Origin: Formicarius rufipectus
Taxonomy: Eukaryota; Chordata; Aves; Passeriformes; Formicariidae
DNA length: 64,000 nt
Assembly (NCBI GenBank): GCA_013399695.1
Contig: VXAU01000197.1
Coordinates: 3,498,557 to 3,562,556, forward strand
Direction: 5' to 3'
Numbering within the stretch: position 1 is the first letter of the stretch; every line of letters begins with the position of its first letter. The notes under the pieces were generated by a model. The model did no database searches and was not told the DNA's origin. It saw nothing but the letters and a program-made list of their open reading frames with translations. The translations under genes and the position numbers were made by a program. Of this stretch, positions 12,701 through 27,700 are shown one piece after another.

Positions 12701-15700
12701 TAATTCCCTCAAAAAAATAATCCGTAAAGCTGTGCACCTTCTGCTGCTCAGTATTCCTCCTGTGCTCCTTGCAGTTACAACCCTTTCGATGGACCAAATG
12801 AAAATCCAGAGGCAGAGCTCCCTCTTACGGCTGGAAAGTACCTTTACGTGTACGGAGATATGGATGAAGATGGCTTCTATGAAGGTAATTTTTTTTTAAT
12901 CCATGAATTCATGCAAATTCATGCAGATTGAAATCAGTTCGTCTGTCAAACACGCTCCTAATTCTTCCCTTCGTCTGCTACTAAATCAGTGGCTAAAATT
13001 ACCCATATCATCCCTCTGTTAATTAACAGAGTTTCTGCACTGGCAAAGCCTCTCCTTGCAGGCAAAGCTAATTATAAGATATTTTCTAGTGTCAGCTTTT
13101 CCTACTGGCAAGATTTAAGTTGACAGGAAAGCTTACTGGCAGTTCTGGTGTTTCCCTCATGTTCTCAAACTGGGAATGTTGTTTATGTACACCTTTCACT
13201 CCGACCTTCTTCCTTACCTTGTGTGCTCTCAAGGCGCTGACAGGAAAGAGGTGTTCCCCTTCAAGGATTTTAATGGCATTGCCCTTTCTCCACAGGAGAA
13301 CTTCTGGATGGACAAAGAGGACTGGTCCCTTCGAATTTCGTGGATTTTGTCCAAGACAATGAGACCCGGCTATCGAGCACACTGAGCAGTGAACAAGATC
13401 AGAATTTTATCAACCGCTCGGGTCCTGCTTTGGAAGGAGATCTCTTGGAGATAAGTCCACCAAGCCACATAGACTCAAGTGTAATCAGCAACGGCGCAGG
13501 GACTCTGGACGTGAACATTGATGAAATTGGAGAAGACATTGTGCCTTATCCTAGAAAAATCACCCTTATTAAACAACTAGCCAAAAGTGTCATTGTGGGC
13601 TGGGAGCCACCGGTAGTGCCCCCCGGATGGGGAACCATTAGCAGCTACAACGTCCTGGTGGACAAAGAAATCCGGATGAACGTCGCCTTGGGCAGCAGAA
13701 CGAAAGCTCTCATAGAAAAGCTCAACATTTCTGCTTGTACATACCGAATATCCATCCAGAGCATCACCAACAAGGGGAACTCCGACGAGCTGCAGTGCAC
13801 TCTGTTAGTTGGGAAGGATGTCATTGTAGCCCCTTCTAATCTTAAAGTGGACAATATAACCCAGATTTCTGCTGAGCTCTCCTGGCTCCCTACAAATAGT
13901 AATTACAGTCATGTCATCTTTCTTAACGAGGAGGAATTTGATATTGTCAAGGCTGCTAGCTACAAGTACCATTTTTTTAATTTGAAGCCCAATATGGCCT
14001 ACAAGGTGAAGGTCATGGCAAAGCCCCATCAGATGCCCTGGCAGCTTCCCTTGGAACAACGAGAGAAAAAGGAAGCCTTTGTGGAATTTTCGACATTGCC
14101 AGCAGGTTTGATATTTTTCTCCCTACGCCAAAACTCTTCAGTTAAGCTTCTCTGAAAAATACTAGATAAAATAGCTTAATCTTTGACTTTCTGCTCTAAT
14201 CTGTGTCACTTACATGAGCAGAATGAGGATTAATTTTTTTTAATTAATTCCTGTCCAGTAATATTGTCTTCTTTGTTCCTGGGATAAGGACAGATGCATT
14301 TTTGGGAGATAAACTCCAGATCATCATCTGAGATAACATGCTAAGTGTTTTATCAGATTAATCTCCATTTGTATTTAACTTGTCCAGTTATAATATTTCT
14401 GGTAGTAACTTATTTTCATTGGTGTGAACAGCGGAGCAGAAATAATGTAGTGAATTAAAGGATAGTCTCATGGTTTTTGGGGTGTATTGCAGTACTTGAA
14501 AAAAATGGAACATCTGTCCTTAGAGATTCACCTACCCAAGGTCCTCTAATCAGGGACAAGTCAGTGACTCCTTATCTATCCAGTCTTTCAGATCTCTGGA
14601 TGCCTCTGGAGCAGGGATAGACAGGAACAAGTGGCTCCTAGCGAGTGGAATGTCAGTAACATGTTTTGAGCTGTGGTTATTCACTCCCTGCTGGGGTTTG
14701 GTTCCAGCAAAGGGGCAGGAATTAGTTCTGGTCCCTTCCTTGGCTCGTGTGACTTTTATGTGAGGAGACAGACAGGACAGCAAAGCTGCTGGGTTAGAGG
14801 GGGAGTTAAGCTTGTGTGTCTCCCCTTTTTGATGCTGTTGATTTATAGCTTCAGTAAAAATGTCCTTAGTTCAGGCATTTACTCTTTTGTCTGGAATCAT
14901 TTCAGTGAGAGAAGTGGTAGTGCTGTTGCAGAATCTGTTGGGAGGGGGTATTTCAGGCTTGGGATGTATCCTGGGGGAGCTGGGAGGCACTGCCTCGATG
15001 GTGGCTTGAACTTACTAGATTTGTTGCGTTTTTTACTGCTTGGGAAAGGTCTTTTGAGCGAGTTTATTCTTCCAGGCCAAACACTGAACATGCTGTATCT
15101 CCCTCTAGTTGCTGGAATGTGCTAAGCAGTGCATGAGCTGTTCCATGCTGAGGAGCTGAAACGCAGTGGAGTCTCAGCTTCCAGATCCAGAGATCCCAGA
15201 ACCTTCCCCACTCCTTCATTACACAGGGGGTATTTTTACAGAAGCGTGTCAACTTTTCACTGTTACAGAGCGAAATAAAATAGCAGCTGTTGAAGCGATT
15301 GGAGGCTGATGTCTATGTTTCAGGAGTTACTGGAACAAAGGGAAAGGATGCCCATGAAATCAGTCAGTGATGGGAGTTGCCATCGTAGCTGTGCTTTTGT
15401 CTTGCAAATACTGCTGGCTTCCAGGAATCACATCTCTCTTCTTTCAAACTACAGTTAAAAGAAAGAAATTACATGACTAATGCTGCTTATTTTTTCTTAG
15501 ACTCTAGATTCTTTTCTCAACTTGAATACCTTCAGTGCTCATTCTATTTGCAGCTGAGAAACTCTGCTCTTTACTAGTGGGTTAAGTGATATCCTTATAG
15601 AAAAGGGTATCTTCAGCCACTTATCCCAAAAAAGGAATGAGGATCAGGGAATGTTTTCAAATTTTCACACTGTATCACACTCAGGGGTTTTTTGGGAATG

Positions 15701-18700
15701 CATTAAGCAAAAATGACCTTGAGGTAACTGCTCACATTTCAGAGCTAGAGAAAAAAATGTGCACAAAGTGCACAAAAAGTGTAGGACCATTAGGGATCAC
15801 CTTTTCCTTTTTCCCTTTGCATAGATATATCATGTTTTGTGTGATATATGCTGAAAACACATTGCTTCCTGTCAGACCAAAGCTGAGTGCCAGCTCTTCA
15901 GTTGCTGAGCAGTTGAACTTTTCTTGATTCATCAAAGCATTGGAACTGCTTAAATTAAAATAGTAGTAGTTCTCTCTTGGACACTCAGATCTAAAAATAG
16001 AAATAAGTACTGGATCAGGACCCATGGGACTGTTATGGTTTTTCAGCTCATTTATGTTAAAAAACCCATGGGGACCAAAGTATAGCAGAATTCCAAACCA
16101 AGCATTTATGTTGATGGCCAGGACCATCAAAAGTCATCAAAAATAATTTTCCATTTTATGATGGGGGAAAACAGAAACCATGCTAAGCCTTAGGCATCAC
16201 ACTTTATTAAACCTGTCTCTGAAGGTCAAGACATACTCCCTGAGGATTGTTTAGCTGTGGGAGAACAGAAGGGAGGTGACTTCTCCCGCAGGAGCAGGTT
16301 CATGTCATTGTCACTGACAAGATACTGGGTTGGATCAGATGCATTCTTTCTTGTAAACTGAGCAGCCTTGCTGGATTGGGAATGCTGGTTGTCAATGAAA
16401 TAGGGTGGTTAGGAAAGCTGAAATTCAATCCTAAACCAAAACTTGTCGTGGCCAAAAATAGTTTTAGGTCAATTTACATACTTTGGACTTGCAAGTTAAA
16501 AATACGTTATAGATGCAGGAGATAGTATAAGCAAAATGTGCCTCTGCTGTCCTGAAAATGACCATAATTTTATTTCCATGGCCCCTGGAGAATGAAATTT
16601 CAGTGACAGCAAGCTACTGAAATGCACTGGCAGTTTGCCAGCAAAATGGCTGAGCCTTGTGTGGTATTTACATGTGTATGATGCCCACAGTTACAATATT
16701 TGTGGCCTTTTTGGAAGACGGACAGGAATTGGTTGTGCTTAGTTCACTGGGAAAAGCTGAACCTGCCTGTGAGATGTTTCAGCATGAGACACCTCTCAGG
16801 GTCTGGCTGTTCAATTAACACAACAGGATGCTCGAAAAATTTATGAGCTAATAATCTCTGTGATGTTTTTACTTCGACTTTCTGGCCAAAGTAGAACTAT
16901 TTATAGTAGGGTAATGCCTTTTAATTAAGGATGTATGTGGTGTACTGTTACACTAACATACTGTAAGTGCCCTAAGAGGTTAGTGGATGTATTTTTTGGT
17001 TCAGTGCAGAGAAAAGACTGTGAGACCAGTGTGCTCCTGCTGGAAAATGTTGAAGTTTCAGCTTACAGTCCACACTGCACCTTACTTCACTGTGCCTCTG
17101 GCTCTTAAATTGTGACTTGGAGGCACTGGTGGTCCAAGGAGACAGAATTTGAGAGTGGTTTCTGAGTAGGTAGTGCACTGAGTGCATATATATATATACA
17201 CACTAAAAAGTAATTTGCTGTAACTTGCAGCATTTTCCACTAACAGTGTCAGTCTCAGGCCTTTTCCTCACTCTGGTTTTTTGTGAACAAGTCCTGCATT
17301 CACAGAATCAGCTATACAGCCTGGAGGGTTAAAAACAAATCCAGAGCAAGGTGCAAGTACAGACTATCTTACAAAGAAATATTTCTTAGTTAATGGTTGT
17401 AAGCTGAGAGTCAGTCCCTGCACCATGACCTGCTGAGCCTGAGCTTCTGGAACAAGGGTATTTTGTCTTTTTAAAAAAATATATGTGTAAAAAGAAAATG
17501 CTTTGAGATCTGTGGTTTCCAGCAACAGTGACCAGTCCCATATTCCTCTAGGTCCTCCAGCTCCACCTCAAGATGTCACTGTGCGGGCTGGGTCCACCCC
17601 AGGAACCATCCAGGTGTCCTGGAAGCCCCCGACCCTGACGGCGACAGGGACCTCCCACGGCGCCAATGTCACAGGTTATGGTGTTTATGCCAGAGGGACA
17701 CGGGTGAGTTCTCCTTCTAGCACCAGCCAGACTGTCTGCTTTAGGGGAATTTTGACTGGCAGGCAAAGGCAACTGTGAAGATGTGCCAGCCCTTGAATGC
17801 CTGCATGAGGTTCTCAGCTTTCAGTGGACCCTGTTCTTGCTCATTAGTTTCCTTTCTAGAAGCATGTCAGCTTTTGGACAAAGGGGTTGAGAGGATTAAA
17901 GACAAGTGGTGATAGGTGGTGTGGAGCCCTGATGTGGGGCTGAATTGACAATAGGTCACTCCCTGTTAAGACTTTGAGGGTTGTGCTTTAGTGGGGCTGA
18001 GGGGAGGGAAGCAGATGTTTTCCAGCTGCTAAGTTGTTTGTTTGTGTACCCAGGTGGCAGAGGTGATCTTTCCGACCGCAGAGAACACACTGGTGGAGCT
18101 CCTGAGACTAAGGAGTTTGGAAGCAAAGGAAGTTACTGTTCGTACGCTCTCTGCACAAGGGGAATCAGTGGACTCTTCTGTTGCTGCCATTCCATCTGAC
18201 CTCCTGGTGCCTCCAACCCCTCACCCCAGAACTGCTCCCAAATCTAAGCCATTAGCAAGTGCCGGAGCCCCAGAAACCAAAGAAGAACATTTAGGTCCAC
18301 ATTTAAAAATGGATGAGTCATGGGAGCAGACTCGTTCGGCATCCCCTGTTCATGGACACACTCTTGAGCCCCCCAACTTCCATGGCCCACTGCAGGGCAG
18401 GAGGTCTCCATCCCCCAACCGGATACTCCCTCAACCCCAAGGCACACCCGTCCCAAACACTGTCGCAAAAGCCATGGCGAGAGAAGCTGCACAAAGGGTT
18501 GCAGAGAGCAACAGGGTAAAGGCAAACTTCTTCTTAAGGCTTTTTTGGGGGCTGGTTTTATTCATTGTGGCACTTCCCATCAAAAGGATTTTTCATCATG
18601 TGCTTTGAGGAATGGATAATCATTCCTAAACTCTGAGGGCCCGTGGTTTGAGAAGAAGCAATGTGCTAAACCTCTGTGCATATGAAGCATTACTGTGTCT

Positions 18701-21700
18701 GCTGTTGGGGATCCACAGGCAGTTTTATGTATTTGCCCTTGTCAGTGCTGCATCTTCACAGATGTTTACAACTGCTTTTCATTGTAGCTCCTCTTGTAGC
18801 TGCTGACACAACAGCATCACTGCCCAAAGGACGCTCCTGGTATGGACACCATTAGGACCCATGGCTGCTGCTGCACTGACTCAGATGTTTGCTAGTTCAT
18901 TTAAATCCATATTTGAGGCTCTTGGGTCAGTACAGCTGATGTTTATGCATCCTGACAACATGCTCTGGGTTTGCTACTCAAGTATGCAATATTTAAATAC
19001 TCCCAGTGCCCTGGGCAGTTACTTTCTCATCACAAGCTGCTCAGAACTGTCTGTTACTTTTTGCAAGCTGTGGTGTCACTGATTTCAAACATTCTCTCGG
19101 TCCTTCATCTGGCAATCGTCAGTTATGTCCAGCTTTTGGTCTGCCATCGTATCTTCAAAATAACTCCATTAATTCTGACAGTTCACACATGTCTTAGCAG
19201 CTCAAACTTACTGACTGTCCCTGCTTTGGGACACATTTGAGCCAGTGGGTGATTTGAGCCAGCTTTTGAGAACCTGAATAATTCTGGATCAGTAAGGCCT
19301 GATAAATACATATGTATGTATGTATGTGTATATATTTTCCTTTTGTTTATAAATAAAGAAAACTGGAATAAATTTAATAGAGGGAGAAGAGGCAATTGGT
19401 TTCTTAGGCTTTCTGAGATGAAAGTTGAATTAAGAACTGTATAGGGAAAGAGAATAGAAATACTCTTTCTGGTTTGGAAAATGCTGACATAGGCTCTGAA
19501 CCATGTTTAATTACATTAATTTAAGTGATGCTTGAAATATTTAATTCGGGAATATGGACAAAAGTTTACAGCTGAATTCATTCTTAATTAAATCAAATTC
19601 TGCCAGTGATATTTGTCATGTTTAGTCCCCTGTAGTAGAAATTCTTCCCTTGTCGTAAGCTGCTGCAGAAGCAGCTCTGTGCCTTCTCCCTGCCCTCCTG
19701 CTCCTGGTGGATGGCTGATGGTTATTGCCAGGAGAGTAAGCAGCAGGAATTAGTAACTGAGGCCAAGAGTCATCTCAGAGCAGAGGACGAGCCCAGAGTC
19801 TTATTCTAAAGCTCTTTTTGTACTGAGGTCATCCACTAACACTCTGCCAAGGGGAAATCAGTGTCTGTGTTAGCAGCCTCTGACTGTAGAGTGCTGAGAA
19901 TTTTGACATAAGTGGTACAGCTGAGCTGATGATCACATAGAATCATGTAATTTTCTTATGAGTGAGAGTAATATATTAAGCAAAAAATTGCAGAAAACTC
20001 CTTAAAGGTTACAGTCAGGGGAAACTAACATTGCTCTAGACCGTGAGTGCATTTAAATGGTGTGTGCTTGGGTCTCTGTATTTGCCATTTTTTCCAGGAA
20101 CAAGCCTGCTTCACAATTTTCCTTTTTTTGTTGCTCTTCTAGATGGAGAGGAGGAGTGTTTTCAGTGAGAGGAGTAATGCAGCCCAGTACGCCAACTCGG
20201 ATGAGGAGGAGGATGGCTACGATTCTCCTCATGTCAAAAGAAGGGGAGCATCAGTTGATGATTTCCTAAAAGGGTCAGAACTTGGAAAGCAAGTAAGTAG
20301 CCTGGTTTTGTCATTGTGTCAGGTGTTTGACATAACACAAGTATTTTCTGAAGCTCAGCAGGCTGTCTGGGTCACTTCCTGATTATTGTGGCTGTGTGGG
20401 TAACCTGTACAGACAAGCAGAGGGTCATGGGGAGGTAGATGTGTGTCCTGTTACTGCAGCGTGGCAATGCCTAATGGGAGCTGAATGCACCTGGCATCTC
20501 CAGACCATCATCCCACACAGCAGGCCTAAGCTCTGGAAACTGAAAAAATGAAGATGGAAAAGCTGAAGCAGAAAATGTGACTGGACTGTCATGTTTGGGT
20601 TCTGGGTTTTTCACTATGGTGTCACCAGTGCATATGAAATCATGCTAGGGAAAAAGGGAAAGTGGGAAGAATTTGTGTGTTCTGTAAAAGCCATAACCTG
20701 TAATCTAATGACCTGATTACAGAAAACCAACGTTGTAGATACTCTGTGTGCTGCAAGGAGTAGAAAGGTGTTTCCAGAAGAGTTTTGCACAACTGCACAG
20801 CTTTTTAGTCTGATCCCACTGAAAACAAGTGTAATCTATTACATTACTTTCAAGAGAAAAATAAATTCTAGAATTTTCTTAAGTCTTGGCATAGTCAAAT
20901 AAACATTTTAGCCAAATACCTGACCTCCCATGTGGAAGAGTCCAAGCAACACCATTCCTTCTTGTAGCAGTTCTGGGCTTTCTGGAACTTTAGTTCTGTT
21001 TATTATAGACCTTCAAGCAGTTATACATGTAGGAACATTGCCCCAAATTTCCAGTGTTTTTGCCAGTCTATTCCTACAGTGTTCAAATTGAAGTTTCAAA
21101 TGCCATCAGCTACCTATATCCTACAGTGGTGGTAACATCCTGCAGGAATTAAATGGTGATCACTCTTAAATTATGATGTGATGTAAGGAACAGCTGTGAA
21201 GAACAGATGATATGTGAGTTACCTTAGGGCTTTTACAATTTGGTCAGCAAGTCCACTGATGCATGAAGGACCTCTTTAAATTCAGAGAGTTTAATCAAGG
21301 CTAAAACTAGATTTGGTACTGTGAATGGAGATATCCTTTTTTTTGTATCACCTGGGATTAAGACTGGATTTCTTGAATTAGGGTCATAAATGGGCAAAAC
21401 AAGCTTCACACATGACCTCTCCACTGCAACAGAACAGCAAGCCAAGTGCTGTAATTTATATGCAGTTATCAGCGTGGCATTCAAACCTGGGAAATGCTCC
21501 GATCCTCATGGGTGTTATCCAGGGATTTTCAGCTTTACAGCCTGTAAAGAACTTTCTCTCTCACCTTGCCAATTAGCCTCACTATTGCCATGGGGAGGAA
21601 TACCACACAGAGAGCAGCAGAGGCTCAGACTTGTCTGATATCATGGAGGAAGATGAGGAGGAGCTGTACTCCGAAATGCAGCTGGAGGATGGAGGAAGGC

Positions 21701-24700
21701 GGCGGGTCAGTGTGACCTCACACAATGCCCTCAAGGTAAGTGTGGCTGCAGGGAACTCTCAGGAGAACCTCCCCGTTTTGATTCTTCCTTCCAAGCATTT
21801 CTTTTAGTCAGTTATGGATGTTGCAGACCATTAAAGCTCACACTGTTGTACAGACCTAGAACTGGGCTGCTCTAATGCATTTATTCTTTTGTTTTCTTCA
21901 TTATTTGATAGTTAATCTTTTAACTAATTGATTGTTTTTCTACATGTAATTGTTGCAGTTGCAATTTCTGTTCTACATCTGGGGACCTTTCCCGTGTCTG
22001 TATGAAGATACACTACATGTGCCACCCAGAAATGAGTTGGTTTTAAGCAAGATTTATAGAAATACATGTGCTTATTGAAAAAAGGAACTTACGCTTTCAT
22101 GTCTGAGTGATTTTTCCCTGTATTCAGTGCTAGTCCTGTTTCTCCCACAAGCATTCTTGTAAAAAAGGGAGTTGGATCAGCTTTGTTTGATTATCAAAAA
22201 TCCTTGTGCTCTGGTGGTTATTAAAGAGTCACCAGAGTGATATAAAGAATCACCAGAGACAGTAGGAAATACCTTTCAAGTATTGCCTTAATATTACACA
22301 AGAATATTCATAATGAAAGGCAACTCTAATATAACAATTAAAGCATAAGTAGAATATTGAACCTACCCAATACCAAATATTTATTTCCCATTTTTTATTT
22401 GTACATGTAAATTGTATCTGGGTTTTTATATGTGTAGTAATTTCACAAATTGGGTTTTCTTAGAAAGCAAAAACCCACAGGTTTTTTTCAACATACTTTA
22501 ATTTAACTAAAATTGATACTATTTTCTCATGCTTTAATGAGCCATAAATTCAGTCTTTTTATTCTGATACTATCTGGAATGAGACAGGTACTTTTTCAAA
22601 ATAAGGAACAATCAGTGTTTCTATTATTCTGCTGACTAAAGGTTGAAATTTAAATCCTCCTGCATGCTGCTTCTCTCCCTTTCCTCAGGGAAATAGAGAA
22701 TTATCACTAGACTGTTCTTGTTCTTTATGCATCAGAAGGTGTATTTACTTCTTGGGTTTAAATTAGTAGTGCCAGATTTGATATTTAGAAAGAAAAGTCC
22801 AGAACCTTAACTGAGGCAGTAAATAATTCTAGACCCTTTAAGGTTTCCAGGCATGCTTCTCTTGATGTAGCAGGGTATCAAAGCTGTCATTGTTCATACT
22901 GCTTTTTTTTTCCACTTTTAAGGCAGTTTGGCTCAAGTTTCACAAGTGTGATACACATTTTAAAAAGGAATGAAAATAGGTGAAATAGTCTTAGAAAGTT
23001 CCTAATGCCTGAAAGGGGACAACATCCAAAACCCAGTTAAGTTTAACATGCTCAGGGAGAGAGATGCTGCTGAAATCTCCAGGATGATCCTGTCATTATT
23101 TATGGGTGCTGTTGTGTCCAGAGATCTCCCTGATCTGCGCATTAAGTAAAGTACAAGGAGAGATGATCTCCATGACACAGAATCAACAAACCCCGTCAGT
23201 CAAAACCAACATGACCTGCATTGTATTCTCTTGTCTCTTCTCAGAGTGCAGCAAATCCTGTTATTCATCTGTCAGACCAACCTGTGTTTTGTGTAAATGG
23301 AATAGAAAAATTAAAAAGTATATCCGTCATGTTCAGAATGCTTCTCTCACTCAGGCTGGGATAGTTTTTACTTACTTCTGGTATAAACAGAGACTTTTAC
23401 TTACTTCTGCTAATAGACTGATTTTCAAAAATTGGTTTCATCAAGCAGGTACAAGATGATTGTGAGAGATTTTGTGACAGTGCAGACCGAGTGACATCTG
23501 AGAGCTTCCTGCTTGCCAGGGGTCTTTCTGTGGAAGCCTAACTTTAAAAATTGTGCACTTCTGTTAGAGTTTTAGAAAGGAAACGAGAACTCCTTTAACG
23601 ACATCTGAAGAATAACTCTCCTCTGGCAGGAGATTTAAGATATTTGCTGCTTACATAGGATGCTTTAACAGATGCAAAGCAAGAAAGTTTGCTAGAGCAG
23701 AATTGTCCTTCTCAGATATGGGTTCTGGTTACAAATGAAAATTAAGTAGCAGTTTGGCATGGGGCAAGGCATGTGTTTTAATGCCATTCTCAGTCACCAT
23801 GCTGGAACCTGTATGTGGCTTTTACTGCTTTGTTTCAAATGCATGGGTTTACTCTTGTTAAGAGCATCACTCAGCTGTTTGTCCCGACCTCTCATGTTGT
23901 ATCTGACACGCAGCAACTTCTTAATCATGTCTTTATTTCCCACAGATTCTCATTCGAAGCATGACATCCTTTTCACTAAATAAGCTGCATGTCTTATGTT
24001 TGCCATTGCTCTAAGACTAATTCTGTCTTTATTTTTCTTCTCCCTTTTTCCCTCCCATTTTATTTTTGTCACACACTATTTGTTCCCTGTCTTGTTTTTA
24101 ACATTACATACTCTTAAGGAGTACGATAAGACCACTGAAGCCACTTTTTTGGAACAGCCTGACTTTCCACAGCAGATACACCACAGTAAAAAGCTTTTCA
24201 GTATTCCAGAAGTAGCTGAAGAGGATGGGGAATACTCTGAACTGCTGTACAAGCAGGGTTTAGGTATGCCCTATAAAAAGACCCCCAAAGTAGCTAGAGA
24301 CTCTAGACCATCTAGGCCCTACAATCAAGAGCAGCAGCACAACTTCTGGTACCCAGCCAAGCACAGGATTTCAGGCACGGAGGATTTTGCCGGGGACGAC
24401 AGAGGATGCAAATATAGCCGGTCCTTATCGAGGAGCCCAGACAGTGGCTTGGACTGTGGAAGTGAAGAGGAGGAATCTCGTTTCAGTTTCAGATCCACCT
24501 GTGATGCACTTTCTGCCAGCCTGGCTTCTCGCTGCTGCGCCGAGGCTGCTCCCTGCTCCTGCAGGAAGAGCTCCCGGCCACTGCTTGCTCGCAGGAAAAC
24601 CTTAACCAGGCAAAGCAGCATCGAAGAAGATTTTGGTGACTTGGGTCCTTCCTTTGTAGAGCCCAGGAGTGAGCAGGTCAAAACCAGTTATGAGAGAAAG

Positions 24701-27700
24701 TATGAAATTCAGAAGTGTAATAGAGCAGATAATTTCTCTAATGAAGATGCTCAGGGAGGCTGGAAGACCACCCTAAAAATGGCTGACTCTAGAGCAGCTG
24801 GGCCACTTGCAAAGCCATCCCACAGAGATGCAGAAGACTCTCTGGTGTGTGAAGTAAATCTTCCTTCTAACATCTGCTTGCCAAATCAGTCCATTTTCTT
24901 TCGTTTCCTCATTTTTTGTTCTCTTTCTTTTTTGTTCTTTCTTTTTCCCCCAAATTAATTTTTAGAGTCCATCCTTTGGACCCATCTGCTACATTTCCCC
25001 CCTGCCCCTCTCCCTTTTCTTTGACTCCCCATTCATTTTGGTTTATTAGTCTGCATCTTCCTTTACAGTCCTCTTTTGTGTTACGCTGAAATCAGATTAA
25101 TTTGCTTTACAATGATTTTCCCCACAAAACAAATTACAATAATGGCTGCTTTTGTTAAAGGACAACTGAATCTAAATTTTAATTAAGGGTTAGCTGAACT
25201 ATAATTTTTCCAAAAGATTGTTTTTCTTTATTTTGCCCATCTGAATGTTGCTTTTTTAAAAAAAACAAAAAAAAAAAGACAGAAAGCTGCATTCTAACTG
25301 GAAAAACAATTCATCAGTACTTTTTTTTTTTTTTTAATTGTCAAGGAATTCATTTCATTGTGTTGTTTTTATTCATCTCATTCCCTGAATTTTCAGGATA
25401 TGCTCTTTGTCATGGACCATCTCTGGACAAGAATCAAGATTCTCCCCCAGTTTGACAGTGACCCAGATTTATGGGGTCACAGCTTCATCATATTTTCATT
25501 TCTTGCCTTATCTCTGCACTGTCACTACTTTGCCTCCTTTTTAGACCATCTCTTCTTGCCTTTGAAGTTGCAGACTGCATCTCTGCAGGAGGATGCAGGC
25601 AGACAGCTTCTCCCAGAGGGAGAGGCCAGGGCCATTCCATATCTCTCAAGGATGCCTCTGCGGGATCTTGCCTATTTGCATTTGTGTCCATTAACCAGTA
25701 GAAGAGTCTCCAAGTGTGAGAGATGCATCCATAGGCTTTCCTGCTCCCTAAAGACCAAAGCAAGTTCTTTACCCTCTCAGCCTGCAACAGTCCAGAGTGG
25801 AAACCTCCCATCTAATGCATTTCATGTAAGAGTAGACATCAGCTGCCTGCTCTCCCAGCCTCAGCAGTTCGTGCTGAAGTGATCCTTACAAATTTCTCCC
25901 ATCAGAATTGGTGACCAAGCTGTCTTAATGTTGATGACTGCATGATAAACTCTGTAGAACATTAAAGTAGCACCATTTCCTTAAATAAATAGCAGCATTT
26001 TCTGCAAGGGTAGTGAACAGAGCCAGCTGTGAAGTGAGATGAAGTGTGTCTACATTCCTGTCTCCATGTTTCACTGACCTTTAAAAGGCTTTGGCAGCCG
26101 AAGGCCACTCTAGAAACGCAGTGTGCTCCAAGCCAGAAGGACCTACACTGGTTCCCCTGCTGCAGACTGGAGGAAGCTCTAGAGCTGGACACGAGCAGTG
26201 CAGTCCAATCTCCACAGCTCACGACTGCTTGCACTGCCCTTCAGGAGGTTAAAACGCCACCTTTAGCAGCAACAACAAAGGCAAAAGAATATTTCCAAAA
26301 TTATTCTTTTCTTTTCTTTTTGTATGACTGCTGGTTACAAAGCTCTGCCATAAATCAGGGAACCATTTTTTTTTCTTTTGCAGGTTTGCCAGGCAACAGC
26401 ATCTACTTTTCAGCTAACCTTTCAGTTAAAAACTAAGTTTAGTTGCCTTTAGAGCTTATGCTTCCAAATGTGATTGACCTGATTAATGTCCAGCCATATA
26501 ACCATGATGTTACCATGCATGTAACTTACAAACCTGTTTTTTCTGTTGTTGTTTGTTTGTTTTTTTAGCTTTTAGGTAATCCAGCATCTGCAGGACGGCC
26601 TGAAAGGTTGGAGCATGCAGGGCGAAGGTCCTCTCATGGCAGTGCAGTGCCACAAAGGTCTCGGCCAATGTTGGTCCCTTCCATTGGTTAGTTGGACAGA
26701 TTGGTGCATTTCTGTTCTTTGCAGCCTCAGAGTTGGGAAGGCAATCCTTAAAAATTGGAACAACAGACACTTGTCTTGAAACAGCCTGCTCTTTAGTGAT
26801 ACGGGACTAAAAACCCCTCCACCTAAATGAGTGTACTGGGGCCTCACAGGGGGCTGAATTAGGAGTCATGGACGTCTCTGGGAGTCTTTTCATTAAATTT
26901 AGTGGGTATTGGAGCTTTCTAAAGATTGGTTAGGCTTAGATACTGTTAGATGTTACCCAAGAAGAAATTTGCTGGCAGATTACTATATGATCAGTAAAAT
27001 GTAGCCATTCAGCCATCCATTCACTCATCCATGCTTCCATTCATCAGCCATCATTTTGCATTCACTTTCCATTGTCTTGACTACTTTTTGGAATTTAGCA
27101 AGGAAAATGGAAGCTGTTAAATGGAACAAGTTCGTAGAACTTGTCTATATTTACTAAATTTGATATTTCTTAGAGAGTCATCTCTATCCTGGTTTAATTA
27201 TGACAATGTATATGCTGGTGAATACCAGGAAATCCAAAAAGTAGTGGAGAAAAAAGATAATGGAATCATGACACTATGGACAAATACATATCTGTTAAAA
27301 CTTATACTCTGAACTGAAAGATGAGAAACATTCACACTGAAAATCAGGAAACACATGCAAAACAAATGCAGACAGTTCTGTGAGTTATTCACAGAACTTC
27401 ACTCCATGAAGATGTAAAGTTGGTCTGGTTCCTGTGCCTAATCTGGATTTGAATTTGTCAATACTGTAGGCACCATGATGAGGAGAAGGAGGCAGTGCCA
27501 GGCAATTCTCACTGACATTTACGTGAATAATTGGTGTAATGGGGATTATCAGAAGGAAAGAGACTGATCATTAAGGAATGCCTTTATTTTTTAATATTAA
27601 ATATTTTCCCCTTTTCTTATAATCACACTGAGATGGCTGTACTGTAAATTAAAAGCAAAATCCCCCTAGTGAGCATATTTCTTTGTCTATTGGGTAGTAA

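Noticed and set aside
12655..12720. Possible degenerate CR1 fragment on the - strand (GGACTGGAAAAGACCTTA)
   Set aside because: It resembles the CR1 3' region, but the match is short, has no octamer tail and could be chance.
15732..16130. A 132-codon open frame on - within a RIMBP2 intron
   Set aside because: AT-rich sequence with no domain, no signal of a promoter or splice sites; expected by chance in long introns.
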